A DNA stretch of 64,000 nt from DATKBT01 sp035546295 (lineage in GTDB: Bacteria > Acidobacteriota > Thermoanaerobaculia > Multivoradales > Multivoraceae): positions 89,650 through 153,649 of the forward strand of contig DATKBT010000031.1 in the NCBI GenBank assembly GCA_035546295.1, given 5' to 3'. Numbering within the stretch: the stretch's first letter is position 1; each line of letters begins with the position of its first letter. Under the pieces are notes generated by a model. The model ran no database searches and was not told the DNA's origin. It saw only the letters and a list, made by a program, of their open reading frames with translations. Positions 10,593-20,063 of this stretch are shown here, piece by piece. A program made the position numbers and the translations under genes.

Positions 10593-11863
10593 CGGCCCGC
10601 CTCCGGTCGCTGGCGCAGCAGTGGCGCCACCAGGTCGAGAGTCCGCTCGAGAGCTCCGCGGTTGGCGTCGATCAGGGCCCGTCCGGCGGCGCCCAGCCGG
10701 CGTGCGACCTCGGGCTTCGCGAGCCACTCGCTCCAGGCCTCGGCGAGCTCGCGGGCATCGGCCACCCGCCGCCAGGCGCTGGCTCGATCGAAGGTCTCGG
10801 CCATCTCCCGGAAGTTCTCCATCGACGGCCCGACCGCCACCGGCACGCCGTGAACGCTCGCCTCGAGCGGGTTGTGCCCGCCGGTGGCGACCAGCGTGCC
10901 GCCGACGAAGACGCCGGCTCCGAGCCGGTAGAGCGACGCCAGCTCGCCCAGCGTGTCGAGCACGACGACGTCGGGCGGCTCGGCCGCCGTCGGGCGGTCG
11001 AGCGCGCTGCGCAGCATCACGGCGGCGCCGCGACGGGCCACCATTTCGGTGACGGCGGCGCAGCGTTCCGGGTGGCGCGGCGCCAGCAGGAGCAGCGTGC
11101 TCGCGCCTGTCTCCTGCAGCGAGCGCCAGGCGTCGAGCACCTGCTGCTCCTCGCCCGGCATCGTCGAGCCGGCGACGAGCACGGCGCGACCGGCGGCGGC
11201 GCCGCGGATCAGGCCCTCGACCTCGGGGAGCTGTTCGGGAGCGCGAACCTCGAACTTGAGGTTTCCGGTGACGGTCACTCGGCCTGCGCCGACACCGAGG
11301 GCCATGAGCCGCTCGCGATCCTCCTCGGTCTGGACACCGAAACGTTCGACGCCGCGATGCAGGGGTCCGAGCAGCGGACGCAGCCCCCGCATGCGGCCGT
11401 ACGAGCGATCCGAGATCCTGCCGTTGATCATCCGCACCGGGATCCCGCGACGGTGCAGGTGGCGGAGGAGGAGCGGCCACAGCTCGCCCTCCACCAGCAC
11501 CAGGGCTCGGGGCGAGGTCCGATCGAGGAAGCGGCGCAGCGCGAACGAGAGATCGAACGGCAGGTAACCGAGCGCGCAGCGCTCACCCAGGAGCTGTCGT
11601 GCCCGGGCCTGACCGGTGGGTGTGACGGTGGTCAGCACCACCGGCAGGCCGGCGGGCAGCGCGCGGATCAGGGTGGTTGCGACCACGACCTCTCCGACCG
11701 AGACGGCATGGATCCACAGGGGATCCGCGCCGGGGCTCCGCGGGAGCTCGCGCCCGAGGCGCGCCCTCAGGGTCGACAGATAGTGGCGTCCGCGCCCCAG
11801 CAGCAGGACCGGGGCGGCGAGCGCGAGCGCCAGGAGCAGGGCGGACTGGTAGAGCAACCACAT
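10589..11863 (-). CDS. waaA: 3-deoxy-D-manno-octulosonic acid transferase (Kdo transferase)
   Basis: The 424-aa GT30-family enzyme adds Kdo from CMP-Kdo to lipid A on the cytoplasmic face of the inner membrane. An N-terminal hydrophobic anchor (about residues 3-24) precedes the two Rossmann-like halves. Family motifs include WIHAVSVGEV, TTVTPTGQ, the catalytic Glu in LVEGELWP, the nucleotide-binding LVAGSTMPGEE and GGHNPLEA near the C terminus. Length is normal. It is first in the waaA-lpxK operon and couples to lpxK by a GTGA overlap. The upstream region is shared with the divergent sigma factor gene. Confidence 0.94.
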   Translation of the reverse strand: MWLLYQSALLLALALAAPVLLLGRGRHYLSTLRARLGRELPRSPGADPLWIHAVSVGEVVVATTLIRALPAGLPVVLTTVTPTGQARARQLLGERCALGYLPFDLSFALRRFLDRTSPRALVLVEGELWPLLLRHLHRRGIPVRMINGRISDRSYGRMRGLRPLLGPLHRGVERFGVQTEEDRERLMALGVGAGRVTVTGNLKFEVRAPEQLPEVEGLIRGAAAGRAVLVAGSTMPGEEQQVLDAWRSLQETGASTLLLLAPRHPERCAAVTEMVARRGAAVMLRSALDRPTAAEPPDVVVLDTLGELASLYRLGAGVFVGGTLVATGGHNPLEASVHGVPVAVGPSMENFREMAETFDRASAWRRVADARELAEAWSEWLAKPEVARRLGAAGRALIDANRGALERTLDLVAPLLRQRPEAGR

Positions 11864-11928
11864 GGTGGAACGAACCGGGCGCTCGAGACGGAGCCGCCGC
11901 CCAGGGGGCGAAAAGGCAGGAAGCGCCA

Positions 11929-11935
11929 GTATAAT
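11929..11935. promoter_or_regulatory. Overlapping divergent -10 elements between waaA and the sigma factor gene
   Basis: The plus strand reads TATAAT at 11930-11935 and the minus strand reads TATACT at 11934-11929. One short AT-rich site could thus serve both directions, with predicted leaders of about 60 bases (waaA) and 85 bases (sigma gene). No good -35 is visible on either side. Confidence 0.45.
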
Positions 11936-12027
11936 GACGCGTTCTTCCGAGGCGGGAGCCGTCTCCGTTCGAGCGGCGCGCCCTCGGTCGTTCCGTTTTG
12001 GACGGTCCGTCCCGCTGCTTCGTAAGC

Positions 12028-12747
12028 ATGGATCGAGGAACCTCCTTCGTGCCCGAGCTCGCCTACTCCCGAACCCGCCACTCCGAGAGCCTGCGCCAAG
12101 GCTCGGATCGCGAGCTGCTCGCGGCGCTGCAGGGCGGCGACGAGATGGCGCTCGACGAGCTGATCCAGCGCAAGACACAGCCGCTGATCCAGGTCGCGTA
12201 CCGCGTGCTCGGCGATCTCGAGGAGGCGCAGGACGTCGTGCAGATGGCGTTCGTGCGGATCTGGGAGAACCGGAAGCGGTACCACTCGAAGTGGAGCCCC
12301 AATACCTGGATCTACCGCATCACGACCAACCTCGCGATCGACCACCTGCGATCGCGGCGCAGCCGGGACCGGGTCCAGGAACCGCTGCGGCTGCACGTCG
12401 AGAGGGGCCACGAGGAGCGTGGCCTGCGCCGCGTCGGAACTCTCGACGATCGGGAGGTGCACGCGATCTTCCGCGAGCTGGCGGCCGAGCTGACCGAGAA
12501 GCAGCGTGCGATCTTCGTGCTTCGGGAGATGGAAGGGTTGTCGTCGCGCGAGGTGGCCGACATCGTCGGATGCCGCGAGTCGACGGTGCGCAACCACCTG
12601 TTCAACGCTCGTCGCGTCCTGCGCGAGGAGCTGGTTCGCCGCTACCCCGAGTACGCACCGGCGTGCTCGCCGCGCGACGAGCTCGCCGATCTTGCCGATC
12701 GTGGCGACCGTGTCGATCGCGGCGGGCCTGGCGAGGAGCTGGCGTGA
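12028..12747 (+). CDS. ECF-type RNA polymerase sigma factor
   Basis: The protein has 239 aa. Region 2 (LIQVAYRVLGDLEEAQDVVQ onward, with WIYRITTNLAIDHLR) binds core polymerase and the -10 element. Region 4 (ELTEKQRAIFVLREMEGLSS then VADIVGCRESTVRNHL) is the helix-turn-helix reading the -35. There is no region 1 or 3, so it is a sigma-70 group 4 factor. An acidic, Asp-rich C-terminal tail of about 25 aa follows region 4. ATG 12028 was taken as the start; an upstream in-frame TTG at 11998 is possible. The GTGA overlap with the zinc-finger anti-sigma gene marks a regulator pair, and the position at the head of the secretion operon suggests that operon as its target. Confidence 0.93.
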   Translation: MDRGTSFVPELAYSRTRHSESLRQGSDRELLAALQGGDEMALDELIQRKTQPLIQVAYRVLGDLEEAQDVVQMAFVRIWENRKRYHSKWSPNTWIYRITTNLAIDHLRSRRSRDRVQEPLRLHVERGHEERGLRRVGTLDDREVHAIFRELAAELTEKQRAIFVLREMEGLSSREVADIVGCRESTVRNHLFNARRVLREELVRRYPEYAPACSPRDELADLADRGDRVDRGGPGEELA

Positions 12748-13277
12748 GCTGCCCGGACTGGCGGCTGCTGCGCGAAGGCGCGGGCTCGGGCGAGGCCGCC
12801 GGCGACGTCCGCGCGGAGGTGCGCCGCCACCTCGAGGAGTGCGAAGAGTGTCGCCGGGCAGCGGTGGCCTACGATCCGAGCCTCCTGTTCACGGTCTTCT
12901 CGCCCTCGGTCGAGGTGTCGGCGGCCACCCTCGAGAGGATGCGCGAGCGCGTCGCGGGCGCCCGGGCCATGCGGCAGGTGGAGCCTGGGCTGCGTCGGCG
13001 CTGGGTGCGTCTCGGCTCGCGAGCGGCGGCCGCCGTCCTCCTCCCCCTGGCGGGCCTCGGACTCGTGGTGGCGGCGGCGCAGCGGCTCGAGCGGCCGGCG
13101 ACGAGCGCCGAGCGGGAGGTCGCGATCGAGCGCGAGACTCCGAGCCATCTCGACCCGCTGCTCGCCGAGGCGCTGGCGCGCCTTCCCCTGATCGAGGGTG
13201 CGGCGCCGGTCACGGTTCAAGAGGAGGGGATCGGCTACGACCTGGTGATGGTGGTCGACGCCGGGCTCGAGCTTTGA
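12744..13277 (+). CDS. Zinc-finger anti-sigma factor, membrane-bound
   Basis: The 177-aa protein should hold the preceding ECF sigma factor inactive at the inner membrane. The N-terminal domain carries the ZAS zinc motif HLEECEEC (H29, C33, C36), with an upstream Cys/Asp (CPDW) as likely fourth ligand region. One transmembrane helix (about 93-112) follows, then a small C-terminal domain of about 60 aa that probably senses an envelope signal. The start is GTG in a GTGA overlap with the sigma gene. After its stop come 269 bp without a gene before the secretin-domain protein. Confidence 0.85.
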   Translation: MSCPDWRLLREGAGSGEAAGDVRAEVRRHLEECEECRRAAVAYDPSLLFTVFSPSVEVSAATLERMRERVAGARAMRQVEPGLRRRWVRLGSRAAAAVLLPLAGLGLVVAAAQRLERPATSAEREVAIERETPSHLDPLLAEALARLPLIEGAAPVTVQEEGIGYDLVMVVDAGLEL

Positions 13278-13546
13278 CTCCCGGCGGAGCCTTGCCGGAG
13301 TGCGCCGCCAGGCGGCGTGCAGGCGGCGAGACCCGCCGGATTCTCCACTCGGTCCTCGACTCGGCCTCCAGGGGCGGGCGATCCCGCATCGCCTCGGCGA
13401 GACCGCGCCACCGGGAGGCGTCACCAACGCCGACGGCGGCGCGACAGCAGGAACCGAGGCGACACCCGACATCGAGACAGGCATTCGCCGTCGAGAGACC
13501 AAGAGACCAATCGCAGAGCATCGCCGCCCACAGCACCGGTCGAACG

Positions 13547-14287
13547 ATGACCGCCTCGCGCCGCCACCTCCGCTGCCTCCGGCTGCTCGCCCTGCTCGCC
13601 CTGCTCGCGGGCCTGGCGGGTCCGGCCTCCGCTCGACAGCCGGACCGGGTCGAGACCCTGCGCGTCCACGTCCACAAGATGGAGCACCAGCCCGCGCGAG
13701 AGGCCCTGCCGCTGATCGAGACGCTGCTCTCCCCGGCAGGCTCGCTCGAGCTGAGGACCGCGACGAACACGCTGGTGGTGCGCGATCGAGCGAGCGTGAT
13801 CACGCGCATCCAGCCGATCCTCCGCGAGTTCGATCATCCGCCGCGCGGGCTGACCCTCGAGATCTTCCTGGTGGAGGCGACGCGGCCGGCCCGAGGCGGC
13901 GCCGGCGCGTCGGACCAGCTGCCGGAGTCGCTGACGCGCGGTCTCGGGCGCATGCTGCAGTTCAACCGCTATCGCCTGCTCGGTCAGGGCGTGCTCGAGA
14001 CGCGCGAGGGCGAGCAGGTCAGCTACGCGCTGGGCGGCGGCTACGAGGTGTCGTTCCAGATCGGGACCCTGCTCGCCGGCCAGCGGCTGCGGCTGCGCGG
14101 CTTCGAGATCGTGCGGCAGGCGGGCGAGGTCGGCCAGCGTCTGCTGCACGCCGATCTCAACCTGAACGTCGAGCGGATGTACGTGCTCTCGGTGGCGCGC
14201 GACGAGGCGAGCGACAGCGGCTTGGTGGTCGCCGTGAGCTGCACCCCCGAGGTCGCGGTCGAAGAGCCGCGGGTGGGGGGCTCTTGA
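13547..14287 (+). CDS. Secreted protein with a secretin N-domain only
   Basis: The 246-aa protein has a clear signal peptide (Arg/Leu-rich start, cleavage after about residue 28 at ASARQ). Next comes a secretin/NolW-type N-domain, where the pattern ALPLIETLLSP followed by TATNTLVVRD and the Ile-x-x-Ile-Leu-x-x-Phe-Asp-His-Pro-Pro sequence is diagnostic. The remainder resembles the first half of a secretin core domain but lacks the pore-forming part, so it cannot form a channel alone. It may assist assembly of the secretin encoded at 20064. It lies between the sigma/anti-sigma pair and pilC, 16 bp before the latter. No named family was recognised. Confidence 0.7.
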   Translation: MTASRRHLRCLRLLALLALLAGLAGPASARQPDRVETLRVHVHKMEHQPAREALPLIETLLSPAGSLELRTATNTLVVRDRASVITRIQPILREFDHPPRGLTLEIFLVEATRPARGGAGASDQLPESLTRGLGRMLQFNRYRLLGQGVLETREGEQVSYALGGGYEVSFQIGTLLAGQRLRLRGFEIVRQAGEVGQRLLHADLNLNVERMYVLSVARDEASDSGLVVAVSCTPEVAVEEPRVGGS

Positions 14288-14303
14288 CGGTGAGGGCTCT
14301 GTG

Positions 14304-15509
14304 ATGGAGTACGTCTGCCGGGTCGGCACGCCGGACGGGCGGATCCTCGAGGAGGTCCGCGAGGCCCGTTCCGAGCGGATCGTCAGGAATCAGCTCGAGA
14401 CGCGGGGCTATCGCGTCTTCGAGGTGAAACGGCGGGGCCTGCGGCTCTCCCTGCCCGAGCTGCGCCGCCGGCGGGCGATCACCGACCGCGAGTTCCTGCT
14501 CTTCAACCAGGAGCTCGCCGGCCTGCTCAAGGCCGGCCTGCCGCTGCTCCAGGCTCTCGACCTGGTTCTCGAGCGACAGCGCAACCGCGACTTCCGCGAG
14601 ATCCTCGAGGACGTTCGGGACAAGGTCCGCGGCGGCGAGGAGCTGTCGACCGCCTTCCTCGCGCACGGCGAGCGGTTCCCGCGCCTCTACGGCTCGACTC
14701 TGATGGCCGGCGAGCGCACCGGCGAGCTCGAAAAGGTGATCCGGCGCTTCGTGCGCTACCTGAAGATCGTGATGGAGACCAGGCGTCGGGTGGTGACCGC
14801 CCTGGTCTATCCGGCGCTGCTGGTGGCGCTGTCGGCGATCATGGTGGCGGTGATGGTGGTCTACGTCATCCCCAAGTTCCAGGTCTTCTACGAGGCGATG
14901 GACGTCGAGCTGCCGGCCCTGACCCGGGTGATCCTGGGATTCTCGCTGTTCGTGCAGCAGCGGTTCTGGCTCATCCTCGGCGGGCTCGTCCTCTTGGTCT
15001 TGGTCGTCCCCCGCATCCGTCGCACCGACTCCGGCGGAGCCTTCATCGACCGCCTCAAGGTCAAGCTGCCGCTGGTCGGCGGCATCCTCCACCGGTTCGC
15101 GATCTCGGAGTTCTGCCGCGCGCTCTCGACGCTGCTGGCGGGCGGTCTGCCGCTGGTCCCCTCGCTGTCGGTGGCCACCGATGCGGTGGGCAACGCCTAC
15201 CTGCGCCACAAGCTCCAGCCGGTCGTGCTCAAGGTGCGGGAGGGCTCCTCGCTGCATCGAGCGCTCGAGGAGACCGGGGAGGTCGGCGATCTCGCCGTCG
15301 ACCTGGTGAAGGTCGGCGAGGCCACCGGCTCGCTGGACGAGATGCTGTCGAACGTGTCCGACTTCTTCGACGAGGAGATCGAGACCAAGATCCAGCGCCT
15401 CCTCGCGATGGTCGAGCCGATCATGCTGGTGTTCATGGGCGTCCTCGTCGCACTGCTCCTGGTCTCGATGTACCTGCCGCTGTTCTCGATCCTGGGGCAG
15501 CTCCAGTGA
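14304..15509 (+). CDS. pilC: Type IV pilus/type II secretion inner-membrane platform protein (PilC/GspF)
   Basis: The 401-aa protein has the two repeated GspF domains: residues about 66-190, starting FLLFNQELAGLLKAGLPLLQ, and about 270-395, with FCRALSTLLAGGLPLVPSL. Three transmembrane helices lie near 165-190, 218-240 and 370-395. An N-terminal domain of about 60 aa (YVCRVGTPDGRILE) is typical of PilC. It forms the inner-membrane platform turned by the PilB ATPase during pseudopilus assembly. ATG 14304 has GAGG eight bases upstream; a GTG directly before it is the alternative. Confidence 0.94.
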   Translation: MEYVCRVGTPDGRILEEVREARSERIVRNQLETRGYRVFEVKRRGLRLSLPELRRRRAITDREFLLFNQELAGLLKAGLPLLQALDLVLERQRNRDFREILEDVRDKVRGGEELSTAFLAHGERFPRLYGSTLMAGERTGELEKVIRRFVRYLKIVMETRRRVVTALVYPALLVALSAIMVAVMVVYVIPKFQVFYEAMDVELPALTRVILGFSLFVQQRFWLILGGLVLLVLVVPRIRRTDSGGAFIDRLKVKLPLVGGILHRFAISEFCRALSTLLAGGLPLVPSLSVATDAVGNAYLRHKLQPVVLKVREGSSLHRALEETGEVGDLAVDLVKVGEATGSLDEMLSNVSDFFDEEIETKIQRLLAMVEPIMLVFMGVLVALLLVSMYLPLFSILGQLQ

Positions 15510-15567
15510 GCGCGCCCGCCGCCCCGCCGTTGGACGTCGTGCCGCGTCGCGCCGTAGAGGTCACGAG

Positions 15568-17250
<1,683 letters not shown>

Positions 17251-17278
17251 GCGTCTGCTCGGACTCGGGCCGCGCCCG

Positions 17279-18202
17279 ATGCCGCCGCACGTCTTCGCGA
17301 TCTCGCCGGACGCGTTCCGCTACGCCCGCTTCGAGCGCAGCGACGCCGTGCTGGAGCTGGTCGAGGCGCGCGAGGAGCCCTTGCCGTCCGACGCTTTTCA
17401 TGCCGGGGCGCTGGGAGGCCCGGCGCGAGATCCCGAGCAGCTCGGCGCCAGCTTCGACCGTCTTCTCGATGCCGGCGCCGATCTCGAGGAGGCGTCGCTG
17501 GTGCTCCCGGACCATTGGTTGCGGCTCGCCTTCGGCGAGCTCACCGAGTTGCCGAAGAGCCGGCAGGCTCGCATCGAGGCGTTCCGGTTCAAGCTGCGCC
17601 AACTGGTGCCTTTTCGCGTCGACGAGCTGCGGGTCGAGGGCTTCGAAGTCATGCCGCTGGCGGATCAAGAGGAGCCGCGCAGGGTGGTGATCGCCTTCTG
17701 CATCGAGGCGCTGGTGCGCCAGCTCGAGCGACTGTTCGCGGAGCGCGGGATCACCCTCGGGCTGATCACGGCGGAGTCGTTGGCGTTGAGCTCGTTGCTC
17801 GAAGCTGGCCGCGGCGAACAGGGCGGGCTGGCGGTCCAGGTGCTCCAGAAGGCCGACGCCTACACGCTGCTCGTCAGCTCTCCCTCCGGACCCGTGCTGT
17901 TCCGGCACAAGGCCTCGGAGGCGGGTCTCGACCCGGCGCTCCGGCGGACCGGCATCGTGCGCGAGCTGAGGATGACGAAGAGCTTCCTCGAGGACAAGCT
18001 ACCGGCGCTGGGAATCGACGGCGCATGGATCGCGGCGACCGAGCCTGCAGAATGGCTCACCTGGCTGCGCGAGGGCCTCGGCGTCGAGGCCGAGCCGCTG
18101 TCCGTCGCCGCTCTCGGCGACCTGACGGTGCGCTTGCCCGCAGGCTGGTCCTGGAGCGACGGGGGGCCCCTGCTCGCGGTCGCGCTCGAGGAGGTCGCCT
18201 GA
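17279..18202 (+). CDS. pilM: PilM/GspL-like actin-fold assembly protein
   Basis: The protein has about 307 aa. Position, size and secondary-structure pattern (two actin-like subdomains, no membrane helix) match the cytoplasmic PilM protein, which ties the PilN/PilO membrane complex to the ATPase. The sequence itself is divergent: the ATP-binding motifs of Thermus PilM are not obvious, so identification rests mainly on its place directly before pilN and pilO. ATG 17279 was chosen; an earlier GTG (17219) would overlap pilB. Its stop shares one base with the ATG of pilN (TGATG). Confidence 0.7.
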   Translation: MPPHVFAISPDAFRYARFERSDAVLELVEAREEPLPSDAFHAGALGGPARDPEQLGASFDRLLDAGADLEEASLVLPDHWLRLAFGELTELPKSRQARIEAFRFKLRQLVPFRVDELRVEGFEVMPLADQEEPRRVVIAFCIEALVRQLERLFAERGITLGLITAESLALSSLLEAGRGEQGGLAVQVLQKADAYTLLVSSPSGPVLFRHKASEAGLDPALRRTGIVRELRMTKSFLEDKLPALGIDGAWIAATEPAEWLTWLREGLGVEAEPLSVAALGDLTVRLPAGWSWSDGGPLLAVALEEVA

Positions 18203-18945
18203 TGTCGAGCGCTCTCGAGCTCAACCTGTCGCGCTCGCCGTTCGTCAACCGCCGGCCGGTCCGGCGACTGACGATGGCGCTGTGGGTGGCGGCCTCGGTC
18301 CTGCTCGTCGTCAACGTGCTCCTGATCTGGAGCCACCGGTCGGGGAGCGTGGAGGGGCGCGCCGAGCTGGCCCGGGTGCGGGCGGCGGCGGCGCGCGAGG
18401 TGGAGCTCGGCCGGTTGCTGCGCGACGAGCTCGGCTCGCTGCGGCTGTCCGACCAGAACGCCCACGTCGACTTCCTCAACCAACGCATCGCGCAGCGGGC
18501 CTTCCCGTGGAGTCGCCTGTTCGACCAGCTGGTCGAGGTGTTGCCGAGAGGCGTGCGCCTGCGCAGCCTGTTCCCGGGGATCGGAGCCGAGGAGAGCAGG
18601 AGGAGTCGAAGCCGCAGGACGGTGCTCGACGCCCGCGTGCGACTCTCGATCTCGGCCCAGGCGGAAGACGGCGAGGCGATGCTCGAGCTCATCGACAGGC
18701 TCTTCGCCCACCCTGCCTTCGACCGGCCCAACCTCATCCGCGAGACTGGCGACGGCTCGACCGTCGGGTTCCAGCTCGACGTGCTCTACCAACCCGACCT
18801 CGAGAGCACGGCCCGCGCCCAGGCTGCCGGCGAGCCGCGTCAAGGCGACGGGCCCGAAACGACCGCGGCGGCCTCCCTCGAGACGGAACGGACCGGCAGC
18901 GAGAGCAGCGACGCAGCGGGCGCCGGTGCGGGAGGCTCCCGATGA
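18202..18945 (+). CDS. pilN: PilN-like inner-membrane assembly protein
   Basis: The 247-aa protein has the PilN start pattern (LELNLSRSPFVNRRPVRR), a single transmembrane helix at about 25-45, a coiled-coil stretch (about 50-85) and a ferredoxin-like periplasmic domain. A Ser/Glu/Ala-rich tail of about 35 aa follows and looks disordered. PilN binds PilM inside the cell through its N-terminal tail and PilO through the periplasmic part. It overlaps pilO by four bases (ATGA). Confidence 0.82.
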   Translation: MSSALELNLSRSPFVNRRPVRRLTMALWVAASVLLVVNVLLIWSHRSGSVEGRAELARVRAAAAREVELGRLLRDELGSLRLSDQNAHVDFLNQRIAQRAFPWSRLFDQLVEVLPRGVRLRSLFPGIGAEESRRSRSRRTVLDARVRLSISAQAEDGEAMLELIDRLFAHPAFDRPNLIRETGDGSTVGFQLDVLYQPDLESTARAQAAGEPRQGDGPETTAAASLETERTGSESSDAAGAGAGGSR

Positions 18946-19502
18946 CGGCGATCTTCAGGCGGTACTGGAAGCTCTGGGTCCCTCCGCTCGCCCTGCTGGT
19001 GCTCGACCTCGCGGGCCTCGCCGCCTATCGGATGCTGTTCGCGGGCAACGTCGATCGGTTGCGCGAGGAGGTGGCAGCCGAGGAGAGCCGGCTCGAGCGT
19101 CTTTCCGCGCAGCGCAACGAGCTCGCCGAGCTGGTGCTGCGCGCGAGGCGCAGCCGGGCCGGCATCGACCGGCTCTACGATCGCAGCTTCGGAACCGAGA
19201 GCGAGCGGCTCACCGATTGGATCCGGGAGGTCAAGGAGCTCGCCGAGCAGAGCGGGCTGGCTCCCTCGACCATCAGCTATCCGAGCGAGGAGCTGGTCGA
19301 CTACGGGCTCCTGAAGCGCTCGTTCGTGTTCCCGGTGCGCGGCAGCTACGCCAGCCTCCGCCAGTTCATCAACCTCCTCGAGCTGACCGAGAGCTTCGTC
19401 GTGCTCGAAGGGGTGACCATGAACGAGTCGGAGCCCGAGCTGCAGATCTCGCTGTCGCTGTCGACGCTGTTCGCCGAACGCGACGGGGGCGACGGCACGT
19501 GA
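18942..19502 (+). CDS. pilO: PilO-like inner-membrane assembly protein
   Basis: The 186-aa protein has one transmembrane helix (about 12-31), a coiled coil (about 35-65; NVDRLREEVAAEESRLERL) and a C-terminal ferredoxin-like domain ending in the beta-strand pattern LQISLSLSTLF. This is the standard PilO/GspM layout. It pairs with PilN in the periplasmic alignment complex. A good ribosome site (GGAGG) lies seven bases before the ATG, and both ends overlap neighbouring genes by four bases. Confidence 0.82.
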   Translation: MTAIFRRYWKLWVPPLALLVLDLAGLAAYRMLFAGNVDRLREEVAAEESRLERLSAQRNELAELVLRARRSRAGIDRLYDRSFGTESERLTDWIREVKELAEQSGLAPSTISYPSEELVDYGLLKRSFVFPVRGSYASLRQFINLLELTESFVVLEGVTMNESEPELQISLSLSTLFAERDGGDGT

Positions 19503-20062
19503 CCGAGCAGCGTCAGAAACGGATCCTGGCGGCCCTGCTGGCCGTGCTCGCCGTCGTCGTCGCCTGGCGCACGCTGGGAACGCTCGGGGCCGGGGGATCG
19601 CTGTTCGGTGGCGGAGGACCGTCGATCGACCTCGAGTCGGCGCTGCGCACCCCCGTCGCCGACCTCGACCTCGATCGGCTGGATCGCCGGGTCGCCGAGT
19701 ACCATGCCGGGCGCAATCCGTGGCGCTTCGAGGAGCCCCCGCCGCCGCCCCGCATCGAGGCCCCGCCGCCCATCGTCGAGCGGCCGCCGCCGGTGGTCGA
19801 GGCGCCTCCGGTCGAGGCGGCACCGGTCGAGCCGCCGAAACCCCAGCCGCCGCCGATCGACTTCGAGCTGCGCGGGATCATGGGTCCGGAACGCCTGCGC
19901 ATCGCCGTCTTCGACGACGGCGACACCGTCTACAACGCCGTCGAGGGGGCGGTGGTCAAAGAAGAATTCCGCGTCGAGCAGATCCAGATCGAATCCGTCC
20001 TGGTGGGGTACGTCGGGTTTCCCGACGCTCCGCCGGCGAGGCTTCCCATTCGTGGTGGGTGA
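19499..20062 (+). CDS. PilP/GspC-like proline-rich periplasmic linker protein
   Basis: The 187-aa protein has an N-terminal membrane helix (about 8-28), a long Pro/Glu/Val-rich linker (about 80-120) and a small C-terminal beta domain (FELRGIMGPERLRIAVFDD then TVYNAVEGAVVKEEFRV). GspC homology-region and PilP domains look like this and connect the inner-membrane platform to the secretin. No lipobox is present, which favours GspC-like topology over a PilP lipoprotein. The start is GTG overlapping the pilO stop, and the secretin gene begins directly after its stop. Confidence 0.75.
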   Translation: MTEQRQKRILAALLAVLAVVVAWRTLGTLGAGGSLFGGGGPSIDLESALRTPVADLDLDRLDRRVAEYHAGRNPWRFEEPPPPPRIEAPPPIVERPPPVVEAPPVEAAPVEPPKPQPPPIDFELRGIMGPERLRIAVFDDGDTVYNAVEGAVVKEEFRVEQIQIESVLVGYVGFPDAPPARLPIRGG

Positions 20063-20063
20063 G

